NCBI GenBank assembly: GCA_030442055.1
Contig: JAUJEB010000001.1
Span: forward strand, 2,790,001 to 2,854,000
Reading direction: 5' to 3'
DNA from: Agaribacillus aureus
Lineage (GTDB): Bacteria > Bacteroidota > Bacteroidia > Cytophagales > Cyclobacteriaceae
DNA: 64,000 nucleotides
Positions 28,816 to 38,408 of this stretch are shown here, piece after piece. Under the pieces are notes generated by a model. That model worked only from the letters and a program-made list of their open reading frames with translations, did no database searches and had not been told where the DNA came from. The position numbers were made by a program, and so were the translations under genes. Numbering within the stretch: position 1 is the first letter of the stretch; each line of letters begins with the position of its first letter.

Positions 28816-30087
28816 CTATATCTCTTTAAATCCGGCATATTCCCACAATACTTCAGGAATTTTAATGCCTCCTTCTTTTTGGTTATTCTCAAGAATGGCC
28901 GCCATAATTCTTGGTAAGGCCAGGGCGCTTCCATTCAAAGTGTGTAATAAGGTCGTTTTTTTACCTTCACTTTTATATCGAAGTTTTAAGCGATTGGCCT
29001 GATACGTTTCAAAATTACTGACAGAACTAACCTCCAGCCATTGCTCCTGAGCAGCTGAGTAAACCTCCAGGTCATAGGTCAGCGCCGCGGTAAAACCAAG
29101 ATCTCCGCCACACAAATTTAATATTCTGTAAGGCAGGTCTAGTTTTTTCAATAGCCCCACAACGTGCTGCAGCATTTCTTCCAGGACTTCGTAGGACCTT
29201 GAAGGCAGGGCAATTTGAACAATCTCCACCTTATCAAACTGGTGCAATCTGTTTAAACCCCTGACGTGTGCTCCCCAGGATCCTGCCTCTCTTCTGAAAC
29301 AGGGGGTATAACCAACATGCTTCACCGGCAGATCGGCTTCACTTAATATTACTTCCCTATACAAATTAGTAATCGGTACTTCGGCGGTAGGGATCAGGTA
29401 AAAATCTTCATTTTGAACATGGTACATTTGCCCCTCCTTATCCGGCAGCTGCCCGGTACCGTAACCAGATGCCTCATTGATGACGATCGGCGGCTGTATT
29501 TCAGCATAGCCGGCTTTGATGGCTTCATCCAAAAAGAAGTTAATCAGCGCTCTTTGCAATCTGGCGCCCTTACCCTTATAGACCGGAAAGCCCGCACCGG
29601 TCACCTTATTTCCAAGGTCAAAATCAATGATATCATAGTCCTTGATCAAGTCCCAGTGAGGCTTTTTACTGTCAGAAAGTACAGGTAACCGTTCACATTC
29701 CTCAAGTACCGCGTTATCTTCGGCCCGGCTTCCCTCCGGAACGCGTTGGTGTGGCACATTGGGGATCTGATATAACAATGTCTTCAGCGTGCTTTCTATA
29801 TCTGAAAGTTGATGTTGCAATTCCTTGCCGGATGTCCTTAACTCGGCAGTTTTCTTTTTAATTGCCTCGGCTTTCTCATGTTCACCCTGCCTCATGAGTT
29901 GACCAATTTGTTTGGATATACCGTTCGACTCTGCCAGGGTTCGATCCAGATTGGTTTTCGTTTCTTTTCTCTGCGTATCCAGATTCAAAACCTTTTCTAT
30001 AACTTCTTCGGGGCTATCTAAACCACGTTTGTGTAGACCCTGAAGTATTCTTTCCTTATTCTCGAGTATATCGGCAATTAATAACAT
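28816..30087 (-). CDS. serS: seryl-tRNA synthetase
   Basis: 423 residues. N-terminal tRNA-binding coiled coil (~30-105), then the class II catalytic core with motif 2 PCFRREAGSWG..RGLNRLHQF and motif 3 NGSALALPRIMAAILEN. It charges tRNA-Ser. 236 bp separate it from the divergent rho. Confidence 0.97.
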   Translation of the reverse strand: MLLIADILENKERILQGLHKRGLDSPEEVIEKVLNLDTQRKETKTNLDRTLAESNGISKQIGQLMRQGEHEKAEAIKKKTAELRTSGKELQHQLSDIESTLKTLLYQIPNVPHQRVPEGSRAEDNAVLEECERLPVLSDSKKPHWDLIKDYDIIDFDLGNKVTGAGFPVYKGKGARLQRALINFFLDEAIKAGYAEIQPPIVINEASGYGTGQLPDKEGQMYHVQNEDFYLIPTAEVPITNLYREVILSEADLPVKHVGYTPCFRREAGSWGAHVRGLNRLHQFDKVEIVQIALPSRSYEVLEEMLQHVVGLLKKLDLPYRILNLCGGDLGFTAALTYDLEVYSAAQEQWLEVSSVSNFETYQANRLKLRYKSEGKKTTLLHTLNGSALALPRIMAAILENNQKEGGIKIPEVLWEYAGFKEI

Positions 30088-30323
30088 TTTCTTTTAAAAT
30101 TTACTTGCGCAAAGAAAATGATTTTAATTTAATGAATGAATTAATTTATTTTAATACTTGACAATTATTGACACTTAGTATATTATTGCATAATAATAGA
30201 AACACACAATATATCACGAGTTTGTTTCTCTTCTATCAAATTCGACATATTCTATAATCATTATATCATCTTTTTAAAATCAAACCGATTCCAGGTGTAC
30301 CTGGGCATTTTTATCTACACAAC
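30088..30323. promoter_or_regulatory. divergent serS / rho upstream region
   Basis: 236 bp, AT-rich. It contains TTGACA-like sequence near 30159 and a small hairpin (CCAGG-TGTA-CCTGG at 30291-30304) ~20 bp before the rho start codon. The hairpin could take part in control of rho, which regulates itself in other bacteria, but nothing here proves it. Confidence 0.4.
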
Positions 30324-32036
30324 ATGTATAACATTGAAGAATTAAATGTGAGGCTTCTTTCTGAACTGAAAGAAATAGCCGAAAAGTTAGGGGTTAAAAA
30401 CTTTAAGAGACTGCCAAAAAGTGAGTTGATCTATAAAATTCTTGACCAGCAAGCGGTGACGCCGGAAAACGAGTTGCTTGAAAAAGTATCAGAGAAACCA
30501 AAGAAAGCCGATAAACCAGCAAAAAATAAAAATACCAACAAACCTTCGGATTCTGCTAAAACAAAAAAGCGTACCAGGGTCCAAAGGGAAAATGTAAAAA
30601 CTGAAAACGATATTGCCGAGGAAAAACCAGCGCCTAAAGAAAACATCAGCGCCGAGGAATTGCTTGGCAGTTTTGACCTGGAAATAGATGCTAGCGTTAC
30701 ATCATTTGATTCTCCTTCTACCACAGAAGATACAACAGGATCAGGTACTTCTACTGAAGTGTCAGGGAAATCAGAACCGGAAAAAACAACAGAAAAGACA
30801 ACGGATCAGGCAGGCGACGCTGAAAAACCTTCGCCGGCAGATCAAGGTGACCGACCTCAGAAAAGAGACCGGAATGACGGTAATCGAAATAAAAAGAACT
30901 CGGGCAGCATATTAAAAGAATTTGATGGCATCATCGCCAATGAAGGTGTGCTGGAAATAATGCAGGATGGTTATGGATTTCTTCGATCTTCCGACTATAA
31001 TTATTTGGCCAGTCCCGACGATATATACGTATCTCCTTCCCAAATAAAATTGTTTGGCTTAAAAACCGGAGATATGGTGAAAGGCCAGATAAGACCTCCC
31101 AAAGAGGGTGAAAAGTATTTTGCCCTGTTAAGAGTAGAAAATGTTAATGGTAAAACAACGGATGAAATCAGGGACCGGGTGCCTTTTGAATATCTTACTC
31201 CACTATTTCCGGAAGAAAAGTTAAACCTAAGCACCAAACCCGATAAATACTCTACGCGGATTCTCGACCTTTTCGCCCCTATTGGAAAAGGACAAAGAGG
31301 CATGATCGTAGCACAGCCCAAGACCGGTAAAACCGTCTTGCTGAAACAAATTGCCAATGCTATTTCCGAAAATCATCCGGAGTGTTATCTGATTATACTT
31401 TTGATTGACGAAAGACCGGAAGAAGTAACGGACATGGCCAGAAGCGTAAATGCCGAGGTGATCTCATCTACCTTTGACGAGCAGGCAGAGCGCCATGTGA
31501 AGGTTTCCAGCATCGTGTTGGAGAAAGCCAAAAGGATGGTTGAAAGTGGTCATGATGTAATCATACTGCTCGACTCCATTACCAGGTTGGCCCGGGCCTA
31601 TAACACCGTTGTCCCTTCATCCGGTAAGATTCTATCCGGTGGTGTGGATGCCAACGCTTTGCACAAGCCAAAAAGGTTTTTCGGGGCTGCCAGAAACGTA
31701 GAAAATGGCGGATCACTCACCATCATAGCTACCGCACTGATTGAAACCGGTTCTAAAATGGATGAAGTTATCTTTGAAGAATTTAAGGGCACCGGTAATA
31801 TGGAACTACAGCTGGATAGAAAACTATCCAACAAAAGAGTTTATCCTGCTATTGATGTTCCGGCTTCAGGTACAAGAAGAGAAGATCTGCTGATGGACAA
31901 GGAAGAACTATCCAGGGTTTGGATACTGAGGAAGTTTATGTCGGATATGAACTCCAACGAAGCCATGGAATTCTTGTTGGAAAGAATGCGTGGCACCAGA
32001 AGCAACGAGGAATTTCTGATCTCGATGAACGGTTAG
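30324..32036 (+). CDS. rho: transcription termination factor Rho, with disordered N-terminal insertion
   Basis: 570 residues against ~420 in E. coli. The N-terminal Rho-N helix region (~1-45) is followed by an insertion of ~150 residues (~48-197) rich in Lys, Glu, Asp, Ser and Thr. Then come the RNA-binding cold-shock fold (~205-275, [14 protein letters not shown]) and the ATPase with Walker A PKTGKT and Walker [17 protein letters not shown]. It terminates transcription as a hexamer. Such insertions are typical of Bacteroidota Rho, and in Bacteroides thetaiotaomicron the disordered part drives condensate formation. A terminator follows. Confidence 0.97.
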   Translation: MYNIEELNVRLLSELKEIAEKLGVKNFKRLPKSELIYKILDQQAVTPENELLEKVSEKPKKADKPAKNKNTNKPSDSAKTKKRTRVQRENVKTENDIAEEKPAPKENISAEELLGSFDLEIDASVTSFDSPSTTEDTTGSGTSTEVSGKSEPEKTTEKTTDQAGDAEKPSPADQGDRPQKRDRNDGNRNKKNSGSILKEFDGIIANEGVLEIMQDGYGFLRSSDYNYLASPDDIYVSPSQIKLFGLKTGDMVKGQIRPPKEGEKYFALLRVENVNGKTTDEIRDRVPFEYLTPLFPEEKLNLSTKPDKYSTRILDLFAPIGKGQRGMIVAQPKTGKTVLLKQIANAISENHPECYLIILLIDERPEEVTDMARSVNAEVISSTFDEQAERHVKVSSIVLEKAKRMVESGHDVIILLDSITRLARAYNTVVPSSGKILSGGVDANALHKPKRFFGAARNVENGGSLTIIATALIETGSKMDEVIFEEFKGTGNMELQLDRKLSNKRVYPAIDVPASGTRREDLLMDKEELSRVWILRKFMSDMNSNEAMEFLLERMRGTRSNEEFLISMNG

Positions 32037-32060
32037 CTATAAGCTGCAAGATATTTTAAG

Positions 32061-32095
32061 ATCCTTTTCTGTTAAATCAGAAAAGGATTTTTTAT
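32061..32095 (+). terminator. Rho-independent terminator of rho
   Basis: ATCCTTTTCTG and CAGAAAAGGAT arms around a 6-nt loop, followed by a T-run, 25 bp past the rho stop codon. Confidence 0.85.
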
Positions 32096-32112
32096 TTGAA
32101 AATAACTGTCTA

Positions 32113-32691
32113 TCACACCTGGCTTGTCAATTTGCCGGTGCCTGGCAACTGTTTTCTCCAGTCGTCAAAAAGAATCGCATATGATTCTACGTCTATGTAT
32201 TCCTCCCATCGCCGGACCAATTGACGATGCAATCCCTCCTTTATCATGCCCAGCTTCAGCAGGATTTTGGACGAAGCTTTATTCCTCACCATGGCATAGG
32301 CCTCCACCCTGTTCAGTTTCAACGCTTCAAAAGCATAATTAAGAACCATCGAAGCCGCCTCACCTGCGTAGCCATAGCCCCAGTACTCTCTCCCCAACCA
32401 ATAGCCAATTTCAGCGGAGTTAAATCGACGGTTTAAGGAAAGTTTTACACTCCCTATAATACAATCGTTATCTTTCATGCTCACAGACCAACGCAGTATT
32501 TGCTGCTGTCTGATCTTATCCATCTGCTGCTCCCGCCATAATTTAGCCTCTTTGATGGTGCATGGATGTGGCAATGAAAGCGTGGTCTGGGCCACCTCTT
32601 TGTCGTTAATTAACCGAAACCAGGTCTCCGCCGAAACCCGTTCGAACGATGTCAGTTTTAACCTTTCAGATGTCAGCGTTTTAATTGCCAT
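32113..32691 (-). CDS. GNAT-family N-acetyltransferase (RimJ/RimL type)
   Basis: 192 residues from the ATG at 32691 (MAIKTLTSERLKLTSF), the usual RimJ-type start; the upstream ATG at 32718 is inside a terminator. The core is IGYWLGREYWGYGYAGEAASMVLNYAF (acetyl-CoA loop WGYGYA) followed by VRNKASSKILLKLGM. It may acetylate a protein N-terminus or a small molecule. Confidence 0.82.
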   Translation of the reverse strand: MAIKTLTSERLKLTSFERVSAETWFRLINDKEVAQTTLSLPHPCTIKEAKLWREQQMDKIRQQQILRWSVSMKDNDCIIGSVKLSLNRRFNSAEIGYWLGREYWGYGYAGEAASMVLNYAFEALKLNRVEAYAMVRNKASSKILLKLGMIKEGLHRQLVRRWEEYIDVESYAILFDDWRKQLPGTGKLTSQV

Positions 32692-32701
32692 AGGGCAAAA
32701 T

Positions 32702-32732
32702 AAAAAAAGCCGCCCCAATAATGAAGCAGCTT
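32702..32732 (-). terminator. Rho-independent terminator
   Basis: On the minus strand AAGCTGC and GCGGCTT arms (one T-G wobble) are followed by a T-run broken by one A. It ends the transcript of the AlaDH/PNT-like gene, ~150 bp past its stop codon, and sits just before the start of the GNAT gene. Confidence 0.65.
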
Positions 32733-32883
32733 GTTATATTTTTATAAGCTGACTTAATAAATGATTGAAGATGCAATGCTGTCGATGCTTATCTCTAAGA
32801 ATAAATTAAATCAATGGTTTTTTAAGTTTCATAGAGGTTGTTTATGCGTGCAGCGGAAGCGAATTGACAGAACTTGCTAAAGA

Positions 32884-34098
32884 TTACTTTCCATTCACAA
32901 AATCCTGAAGGTAGTTGTACCTCTCAGTAATTTTCCCTTTTTCGACAATCGTAGCCCGTTTTATAATTTCGTCTTTGTCTTCGTAAAGCAGATTAGGCAA
33001 AACATGATTGACCAGCTCGAAGCCAAAATCGCGGGAGGCATCTCTGGGTAATTCTCCGGGTAAGTTATCGACTGCCATAACTGTAATGTTCGCCTCATCA
33101 CTTAGTGCAGGTTCTACCTTATCTTCGCTGGGATTATAATCGTAAATCGGATCATCAATGGTTGCCGGCTTTTTGGTGGAAGGAATTGATCCTTCAATGT
33201 CACAGGTGATATCTGCTATTACTTTAATTTCAAAATCCTTTTTTAATATGTCTTCCCTTGTGAAAAGGACAGGAGCCCGGGGATCCCAGTAAGCCCCGGC
33301 AATTAGCATATCGGCGACCCTGGCAAAAGGCAAAAATCCCGATTCGTAGTCTACAGGATCTTTATAGAATTCCCCGCGTTTAAAAGGCTTTCCTTCTTTG
33401 TGCGTGTTATAGTCCCGGGCATTGAGCTGGGTGTACACCGGGCCGTCAAATCTTTCTTCGAGAAAGGCCGCGGGGCTCACCCTTCTGATGTCCATACCGT
33501 TGAGCACTTCCATCGCACCTTTGGTAACGCGGCCTCCACCGGTCAGGACAATTTTGATTTTGGGTAGTTTTGCCTTGATACATTCCTTTTTTAATTCTTC
33601 CAGGTCAAAGCAGTCCCTGGCTCTTTTCAGGTTAAATAAATTATATCGTTTTCCATACGTTAAAATACCGTTGTAGGCACCTACAATTCCGGCGTACCGG
33701 CCAAAAGCAATAAGACGCCGCCCCGATAAATCGGTAAGACACTCGTAATCAATCAGGGTAATTTTTTTTTGTACAATAGCCTGTAGCAGGCTGCGATTGT
33801 ACTCCTGTTTCTTAATGGTATGAGAAAAAAAGAAATAAGTTTTATCGGCAATCAGATCGCTAATGGGCACCTCTTTCACACCAAGCAGTACATCACATCC
33901 TGACACATCATCGGTCAGGGTGACGCCATGCTGCTCATACTCCTCATCCTTAAAACAGCGAATATTACTTTTCTCGCAAAACACCGTGACGCTGGGATGT
34001 AACTCATGGATTTCCCTGGCTTGTTCGGGTATCATGGGCACGCGGCGGTCGGTCGGAATTTTGCCTTCCTTTATTAAACCTATTTTTACTTCATTCAT
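32884..34098 (-). CDS. alanine dehydrogenase/transhydrogenase-alpha-like (AlaDH/PNT) protein
   Basis: 404 residues from the ATG at 34098 (MNEVKIGLIKEGKIPTDRRVPMIP); the ATG at 34134 would add 12 unrelated residues. The N-terminal half matches the AlaDH/PNT N-domain (KIPTDRRVPMIPEQA, KEVPISDLIADKTYFFFSHT), and the second half contains a Rossmann domain (IVLTGGGRVTKGAMEVL) and DITCDIEGSIPSTKKP. It may be a saccharopine/lysine-type or an amino-acid dehydrogenase; the fold is clear, the substrate is not. Transcribed alone, with a terminator downstream. Confidence 0.75.
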   Translation of the reverse strand: MNEVKIGLIKEGKIPTDRRVPMIPEQAREIHELHPSVTVFCEKSNIRCFKDEEYEQHGVTLTDDVSGCDVLLGVKEVPISDLIADKTYFFFSHTIKKQEYNRSLLQAIVQKKITLIDYECLTDLSGRRLIAFGRYAGIVGAYNGILTYGKRYNLFNLKRARDCFDLEELKKECIKAKLPKIKIVLTGGGRVTKGAMEVLNGMDIRRVSPAAFLEERFDGPVYTQLNARDYNTHKEGKPFKRGEFYKDPVDYESGFLPFARVADMLIAGAYWDPRAPVLFTREDILKKDFEIKVIADITCDIEGSIPSTKKPATIDDPIYDYNPSEDKVEPALSDEANITVMAVDNLPGELPRDASRDFGFELVNHVLPNLLYEDKDEIIKRATIVEKGKITERYNYLQDFVNGK

Positions 34099-34200
34099 TA
34101 GAATACGGGATAAATGTTGTTGCAAAAACCGCAAATTTAGGCTTTTTAAAATAATAAGGAAATTGAACTCCTTGCCGACCTTATCTTTGGGCTACAAAAA

Positions 34201-34902
34201 TTAATCTTTTATTTCCAGCTTAAACCCTACCCCGTGAAAATTGGTGATGGAAAGGCTTTGATCTTCCTGCAGGTATTTTCTCAATTTAGAAATAAACACG
34301 TCCAGGCTCCTGCCTAAGAAATAGTCGTCATCACCCCAGATATCTTTTAAAATATCTTCCCTGCGAACAACCTGCCCCTTTTTCTGGCAAAAAATTCTGA
34401 GGATATCCGCTTCCTTCTGGGTAAGCTTTTTTTCCCAGTCATTGCAGGACAATATTAGATTTTGATAATCAAATTTGTACTGCCCCAATTGGGTCAGCGG
34501 CGCCGTGGCCGGCTTTGTATCAGCTCTTTTCAAAAAAACCTCAATGCGCAGTATCAGCTCCTCAATGCTAAAAGGCTTGGTTATATAATCATCACCTCCA
34601 AGTGTAAATCCATTGATTTTATCTTCCTTCATAGCCTTGGCAGTCAGGAAAATAATAGGGGTGACTTCATCGGTTTTTCTAATTTCACGTGCCATCGTAA
34701 AACCATCCATTTTAGGTAGCATCACATCCAGGACACATAGGTCAGTTCCCTGCTCAAAGAAATACCGGAGGCCTTCCTCGCCATTTTCACACCATATTAC
34801 TTCAAAGCCCGCTACCTCGAGATTATCTTTAATTACATATCCCAGGTTGGTGTCGTCTTCAACTAATAAAATTTTTTTACCTTTTTTTTGTGTGATTTTC
34901 AT
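34201..34902 (-). CDS. OmpR-family response regulator
   Basis: 233 residues. Receiver domain with VEDD (acidic pocket), phosphorylated D59 in CVLDVMLPKMDG, T in FLTAK and the conserved K in TKPF. C-terminal winged helix (~140-233, RREDILKDIWG and DVFISKLRKYL). It overlaps the histidine kinase gene by 26 bp, so the two form one translationally coupled pair. Confidence 0.95.
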   Translation of the reverse strand: MKITQKKGKKILLVEDDTNLGYVIKDNLEVAGFEVIWCENGEEGLRYFFEQGTDLCVLDVMLPKMDGFTMAREIRKTDEVTPIIFLTAKAMKEDKINGFTLGGDDYITKPFSIEELILRIEVFLKRADTKPATAPLTQLGQYKFDYQNLILSCNDWEKKLTQKEADILRIFCQKKGQVVRREDILKDIWGDDDYFLGRSLDVFISKLRKYLQEDQSLSITNFHGVGFKLEIKD

Positions 34903-36163
34903 GGGGCAAGAATATGCTAAAAGTACTTCCCTGACCGATCGAGCTATACACGTTGATCTCCCCCTTATGGGCCATTACGATCTCTCTTACATAATTTAAT
35001 CCCAGACCAAACCCTTTTACATCGTGAATATTTCCGGTTGATACCCTGAAAAACCGCTTGAAGATGTTCTTCTGATTTTCCATACTGATCCCTATACCGT
35101 TGTCAACTATTTTAATGATGATCCCGCGGGTGATGTCCTCCGTGACGATCTTGATTTTTGGCACTACTTTACAATATTTCAATGCATTGTCTAACAGGTT
35201 ATAAAGTATATTAGTAACGTGGAGCTTGTCGGCCTCAATGCAGGTGTGGCGCGCCTGAAGGTCACAGGATATATTCCCCGCACTATTTTCGACAGATAGC
35301 TTCAGGCTTTGAATGGTTTGAGAAATGATATCATGAAGGTTGACTTTCTCAATTTTCAGATTTACTTTTTCCTTGTCAACGGTAGCCATCTGTAGCACTC
35401 TTTCCACCTGATTTTTAAGCCTGACGCTCTCTTCCCGGATGATGGAGGCATAGTTTTGAAGTCTTTCCGGGTCTTCAATAATTGACGGGTTTTTGAGCAC
35501 TTCTGCAGAAATGGCAATCGTAGAAATAGGTGTTTTAAACTCGTGGGTCATGTTATTGACAAATTCTTTTTGTATAACCGAAAGCCTTCTCTGTTTTAGA
35601 ATTACGAAAAGTGTGTAGGCAAAAAAGACAATAACAATGAGCATTACCAACGAGGAAAAGGTCCAGATACCCATCTGGGCTAATAAGCCGGTATCTTTGG
35701 TGGGAAAATACACGCCAAAGTAATAGCTGTCATTATCCAATTTCGGAAACCTGGTCGCCTGCTTTTGATTGGGGTTTTTACTTTCCAGGTTTACATAATC
35801 GCCGTACACCATCTTTTCATTGCTGCAATCATATATACCGTATTCAAAATCCTTGGCGATTTCCCGGTTTTTAAATTCATTTTTCAGAAATTCTTCCAGC
35901 TGGTATGGGTCAATAAAATTATTGACCCTGACTGTATAGTAATTGGTGGAAAGCTGTTCCACGGGATTTTGGACAGATGGCGGCAGGTTATTGCAGCGAT
36001 TGATTTCATCTGCGACCCCTTTCAGGGCAATATTCATGCTGTTATTGAATTGCTTTTCCCGTAGGTCAAAAGCCTTTCTCACCCAAAACATCTGCGTTAA
36101 CGTGATGCCCACCAATGAAAAAGTGGCCAAAATTATTACCAGCCGTATCCTGTACCTACTCAT
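34877..36163 (-). CDS. sensor histidine kinase
   Basis: 428 residues. Membrane helices at ~8-27 and ~166-190 frame a periplasmic sensor of ~135 residues with no recognised fold. H-box NNMTHEFKTPIST (His207), N-box NLLDNALKYC, G1 VDNGIGIS and G2 GFGLGLNYV are all intact, so it should be active. The partner regulator overlaps its 3' end. 112 bp separate it from the barrel-fused gene upstream. Confidence 0.95.
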   Translation of the reverse strand: MSRYRIRLVIILATFSLVGITLTQMFWVRKAFDLREKQFNNSMNIALKGVADEINRCNNLPPSVQNPVEQLSTNYYTVRVNNFIDPYQLEEFLKNEFKNREIAKDFEYGIYDCSNEKMVYGDYVNLESKNPNQKQATRFPKLDNDSYYFGVYFPTKDTGLLAQMGIWTFSSLVMLIVIVFFAYTLFVILKQRRLSVIQKEFVNNMTHEFKTPISTIAISAEVLKNPSIIEDPERLQNYASIIREESVRLKNQVERVLQMATVDKEKVNLKIEKVNLHDIISQTIQSLKLSVENSAGNISCDLQARHTCIEADKLHVTNILYNLLDNALKYCKVVPKIKIVTEDITRGIIIKIVDNGIGISMENQKNIFKRFFRVSTGNIHDVKGFGLGLNYVREIVMAHKGEINVYSSIGQGSTFSIFLPHENHTKKR

Positions 36164-36275
36164 ATCATTAAAAATACGAGAAACTGGTTAAAATTAGCAG
36201 ATATTTAACATTTCGTTAACAAAATCCAACGTCATGGCTGGGCTTTTCAAGGGTCCTTTTTTGTAGGAGTTGTGA

Positions 36276-37709
36276 TTATCTGACCTTAAACCATAAAGAC
36301 GTACGCAATCCAAACAGCTCTATGTTTCTTTCTTCAACGCCCATATCGGTAATACCTTTTTGATAAAAGAGAGCTGCTTGAAAATACAGATCTTTTTTTA
36401 GCTGCGACTCCAACCCAAGACTGGTATTGAAAGTACCTGCATATAGCTCAGGATTGTCTATTCTTTTGGTAGAGGTAATGGCAGTACTAAAATCATCTTC
36501 CTCGATATCATTGCCGATATCTGCCAGATAGCTATATTCAAGTCGCTGAGACAAATACAACATAGGGGTGTAACCTACACTGACAAACATCTTCTTTCTT
36601 TTTGTGAGCGGATAAAAATATTTCAGATTCAGAGGAATGCTGATGATATCTGAGGACACCTCAATATCTTCTAATTCGCCAATATCACGATTAAGTGCTG
36701 GAAATGTGTTTAATGTCTCTTCACTTTGTGCCGCGATCTCAGAATCGTCCAGGCCAAACTCTAATTTGGTATATTTAAATCCACTTTCCAGTCTTAAACT
36801 CGGAGACATCACCAGTTCCGCTAAAACACCTAACTGTAATCCCTCGCCATGGCCAATGTCGTAAGCTGACCTGAGCAGTGTCAGCTCTGGTCCCCAGCGA
36901 AAGCCCAACCCATTCATTTCGTTTTTTTCCAGCACCCGTAAAATTCTGGCAGGGAGCGCTACATCTTTGGTTTTTTTAGCATTTCCGGCTACTTCTTGCT
37001 TCTCTTGCTCGTCACCACCAATCCCAATATCAAAAAATGGCTGCCAATCATTTGAAGCCAGATAATAACCTCTTTTCCGCAGCCTTTCAGGCCCATGCTG
37101 ATAAGGCAGGTTATCGATTTTAACAGGAACTTTTTTTCCATCTTCGAAAACAAATATCCCATTCCGGGCAAGGTAAGATCTCACTTCCGGTGGAGCGTCA
37201 TCCAGATTGGCCATGTACAGCTGACTACCCGGGAGGGCTTTTTGACCACTATGCTCCGCTCCCAAATTATATTTTTGAATTAGGTCATTCAGCTCCTTTT
37301 TATTCATGGTAGCTATTACCGCCTCCAGATCACGAGGGGGATTGGTTGTATTGACGGCTTTTTCTTTATAAACATAAACCGTATCGATCAGCCTGTTTTC
37401 TTTATTATTCAGTTGGTTTTGTAATTCATACAGCTTCTGTTGATCATGTCTGAGCTGAGCCAATTCATCGAGCAGCTCCTGGCTATCTGACCCGTGAATG
37501 TAGGAGTACAAGCTAAAATTGAGGAGAGAAACTAATATTACCGACGCGGCTATCCAGCCTATATTTTTCAGGTTTTTGTACCAGGGTAAAGCGTAAGTTA
37601 CCCCAGCCAGGCGTTGATGTAATCCTTCCAGCGCACCGGAGTCAATCCCATAGTCACGATACTCCGCTACCTTTTCCCGTATTCTTTGATCAAATTTGTT
37701 ATCATCCAT
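36276..37709 (-). CDS. putative anti-sigma protein fused to an outer-membrane beta-barrel
   Basis: 477 residues. Residues 1-45 look like the cytoplasmic anti-sigma N-terminus common next to Bacteroidota ECF sigma factors (DDNKFDQRIREKV). One membrane helix lies at ~46-67, then a coiled coil rich in Leu and Gln (~77-110, ELLDELAQLRHDQQKLYELQ). The last ~200 residues resemble a PorT/OMP_b-brl beta-barrel (ISIPLNLKYFYPL, MFVSVGYTPMLYL, end TSLWFKVR). It overlaps the ECF sigma gene by 8 bp. I infer that it anchors the sigma factor and reaches the outer membrane. Confidence 0.7.
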   Translation of the reverse strand: MDDNKFDQRIREKVAEYRDYGIDSGALEGLHQRLAGVTYALPWYKNLKNIGWIAASVILVSLLNFSLYSYIHGSDSQELLDELAQLRHDQQKLYELQNQLNNKENRLIDTVYVYKEKAVNTTNPPRDLEAVIATMNKKELNDLIQKYNLGAEHSGQKALPGSQLYMANLDDAPPEVRSYLARNGIFVFEDGKKVPVKIDNLPYQHGPERLRKRGYYLASNDWQPFFDIGIGGDEQEKQEVAGNAKKTKDVALPARILRVLEKNEMNGLGFRWGPELTLLRSAYDIGHGEGLQLGVLAELVMSPSLRLESGFKYTKLEFGLDDSEIAAQSEETLNTFPALNRDIGELEDIEVSSDIISIPLNLKYFYPLTKRKKMFVSVGYTPMLYLSQRLEYSYLADIGNDIEEDDFSTAITSTKRIDNPELYAGTFNTSLGLESQLKKDLYFQAALFYQKGITDMGVEERNIELFGLRTSLWFKVR

Positions 37710-38268
37710 GGTCCTTATAATTTTCCTTTCGCCATGTTGCCAGTGTCCTCTTCAATTTGCTGCGCGCTATCGACAGATTTGACTTTGAAGTGCCCACGCT
37801 TATATTCAGCTTTTCGGCAATTTCTTCGTGTTTGTAACCTTCAATCACAAACAGATTGAAAACAATGCGGTAAGAGGCCGGAAGCAATTGGATTAAAGCG
37901 ATAATCTCCTTTTCGGAAATAGCATCAATCAGATCAACACTCTGCCCCTCATCTTTGGCAAAAGAGATATCCACCGTTTGCCAATGCTTTTCATTGCGCC
38001 GGTAATAGTCAATGGCCGTATTGATCATTACTTTTCGCAACCAGGCTTTGAAGGACAGGCCCCTGGTATATTTATCCAGGTTGGTAAGTACTTTGAAAAA
38101 GCCATCATTCAAAATTTCTATGGCCTCATTCCTGTCCTTGGAATATCTGAGGCAAATGCTCATGGAATAGCTGTAATACTGGCTATACAGCTTATCCTGA
38201 CTGTGACGGTTCCCCTTTTTGCAACCATCAAGTAATTTATGAAGTTCAGCCTGTTCAAGCGTATGCAA
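37702..38268 (-). CDS. RNA polymerase ECF sigma factor
   Basis: 188 residues. Sigma region 2 (~25-95, YYSYSMSICLRYSKDRNEAIEILNDGFFKV) and region 4 (~130-180, LLPASYRIVFNLFVIEGYKHEEIAEKLNISVGTSKSNLS) are both complete. First gene of a sigma/anti-sigma pair; the partner overlaps its 3' end by 8 bp. The divergent intergenic region holds the coaxial palindrome. Confidence 0.93.
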   Translation of the reverse strand: MHTLEQAELHKLLDGCKKGNRHSQDKLYSQYYSYSMSICLRYSKDRNEAIEILNDGFFKVLTNLDKYTRGLSFKAWLRKVMINTAIDYYRRNEKHWQTVDISFAKDEGQSVDLIDAISEKEIIALIQLLPASYRIVFNLFVIEGYKHEEIAEKLNISVGTSKSNLSIARSKLKRTLATWRKENYKDHG

Positions 38269-38298
38269 AATGAATATATTAGGCGTTAGTTATAGAGT

Positions 38299-38383
38299 CA
38301 ACACGCACAAAACGAGCAAATGGTTGGTTACGCATAAAATATTTTTGTCCCCAACCAACCTTTTTAGGGTGTTCTGCGTGTTG
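38299..38383. promoter_or_regulatory. 85-bp coaxial interrupted palindrome between divergent genes
   Basis: Outer arms CAACACGCA (38299-38307) and TGCGTGTTG (38375-38383), and inner arms GGTTGGTT (38322-38329) and AACCAACC (38353-38360), share the same centre near 38341, with AAAATATTTT at the middle. The segments between the arms are 14 nt on each side and not complementary. It fills the space between the ECF sigma gene and the thioredoxin gene and may be an operator, cruciform or mRNA structure. Confidence 0.6.
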
Positions 38384-38408
38384 TGATTAAGTTAGGCAAA
38401 TTAAAAAT

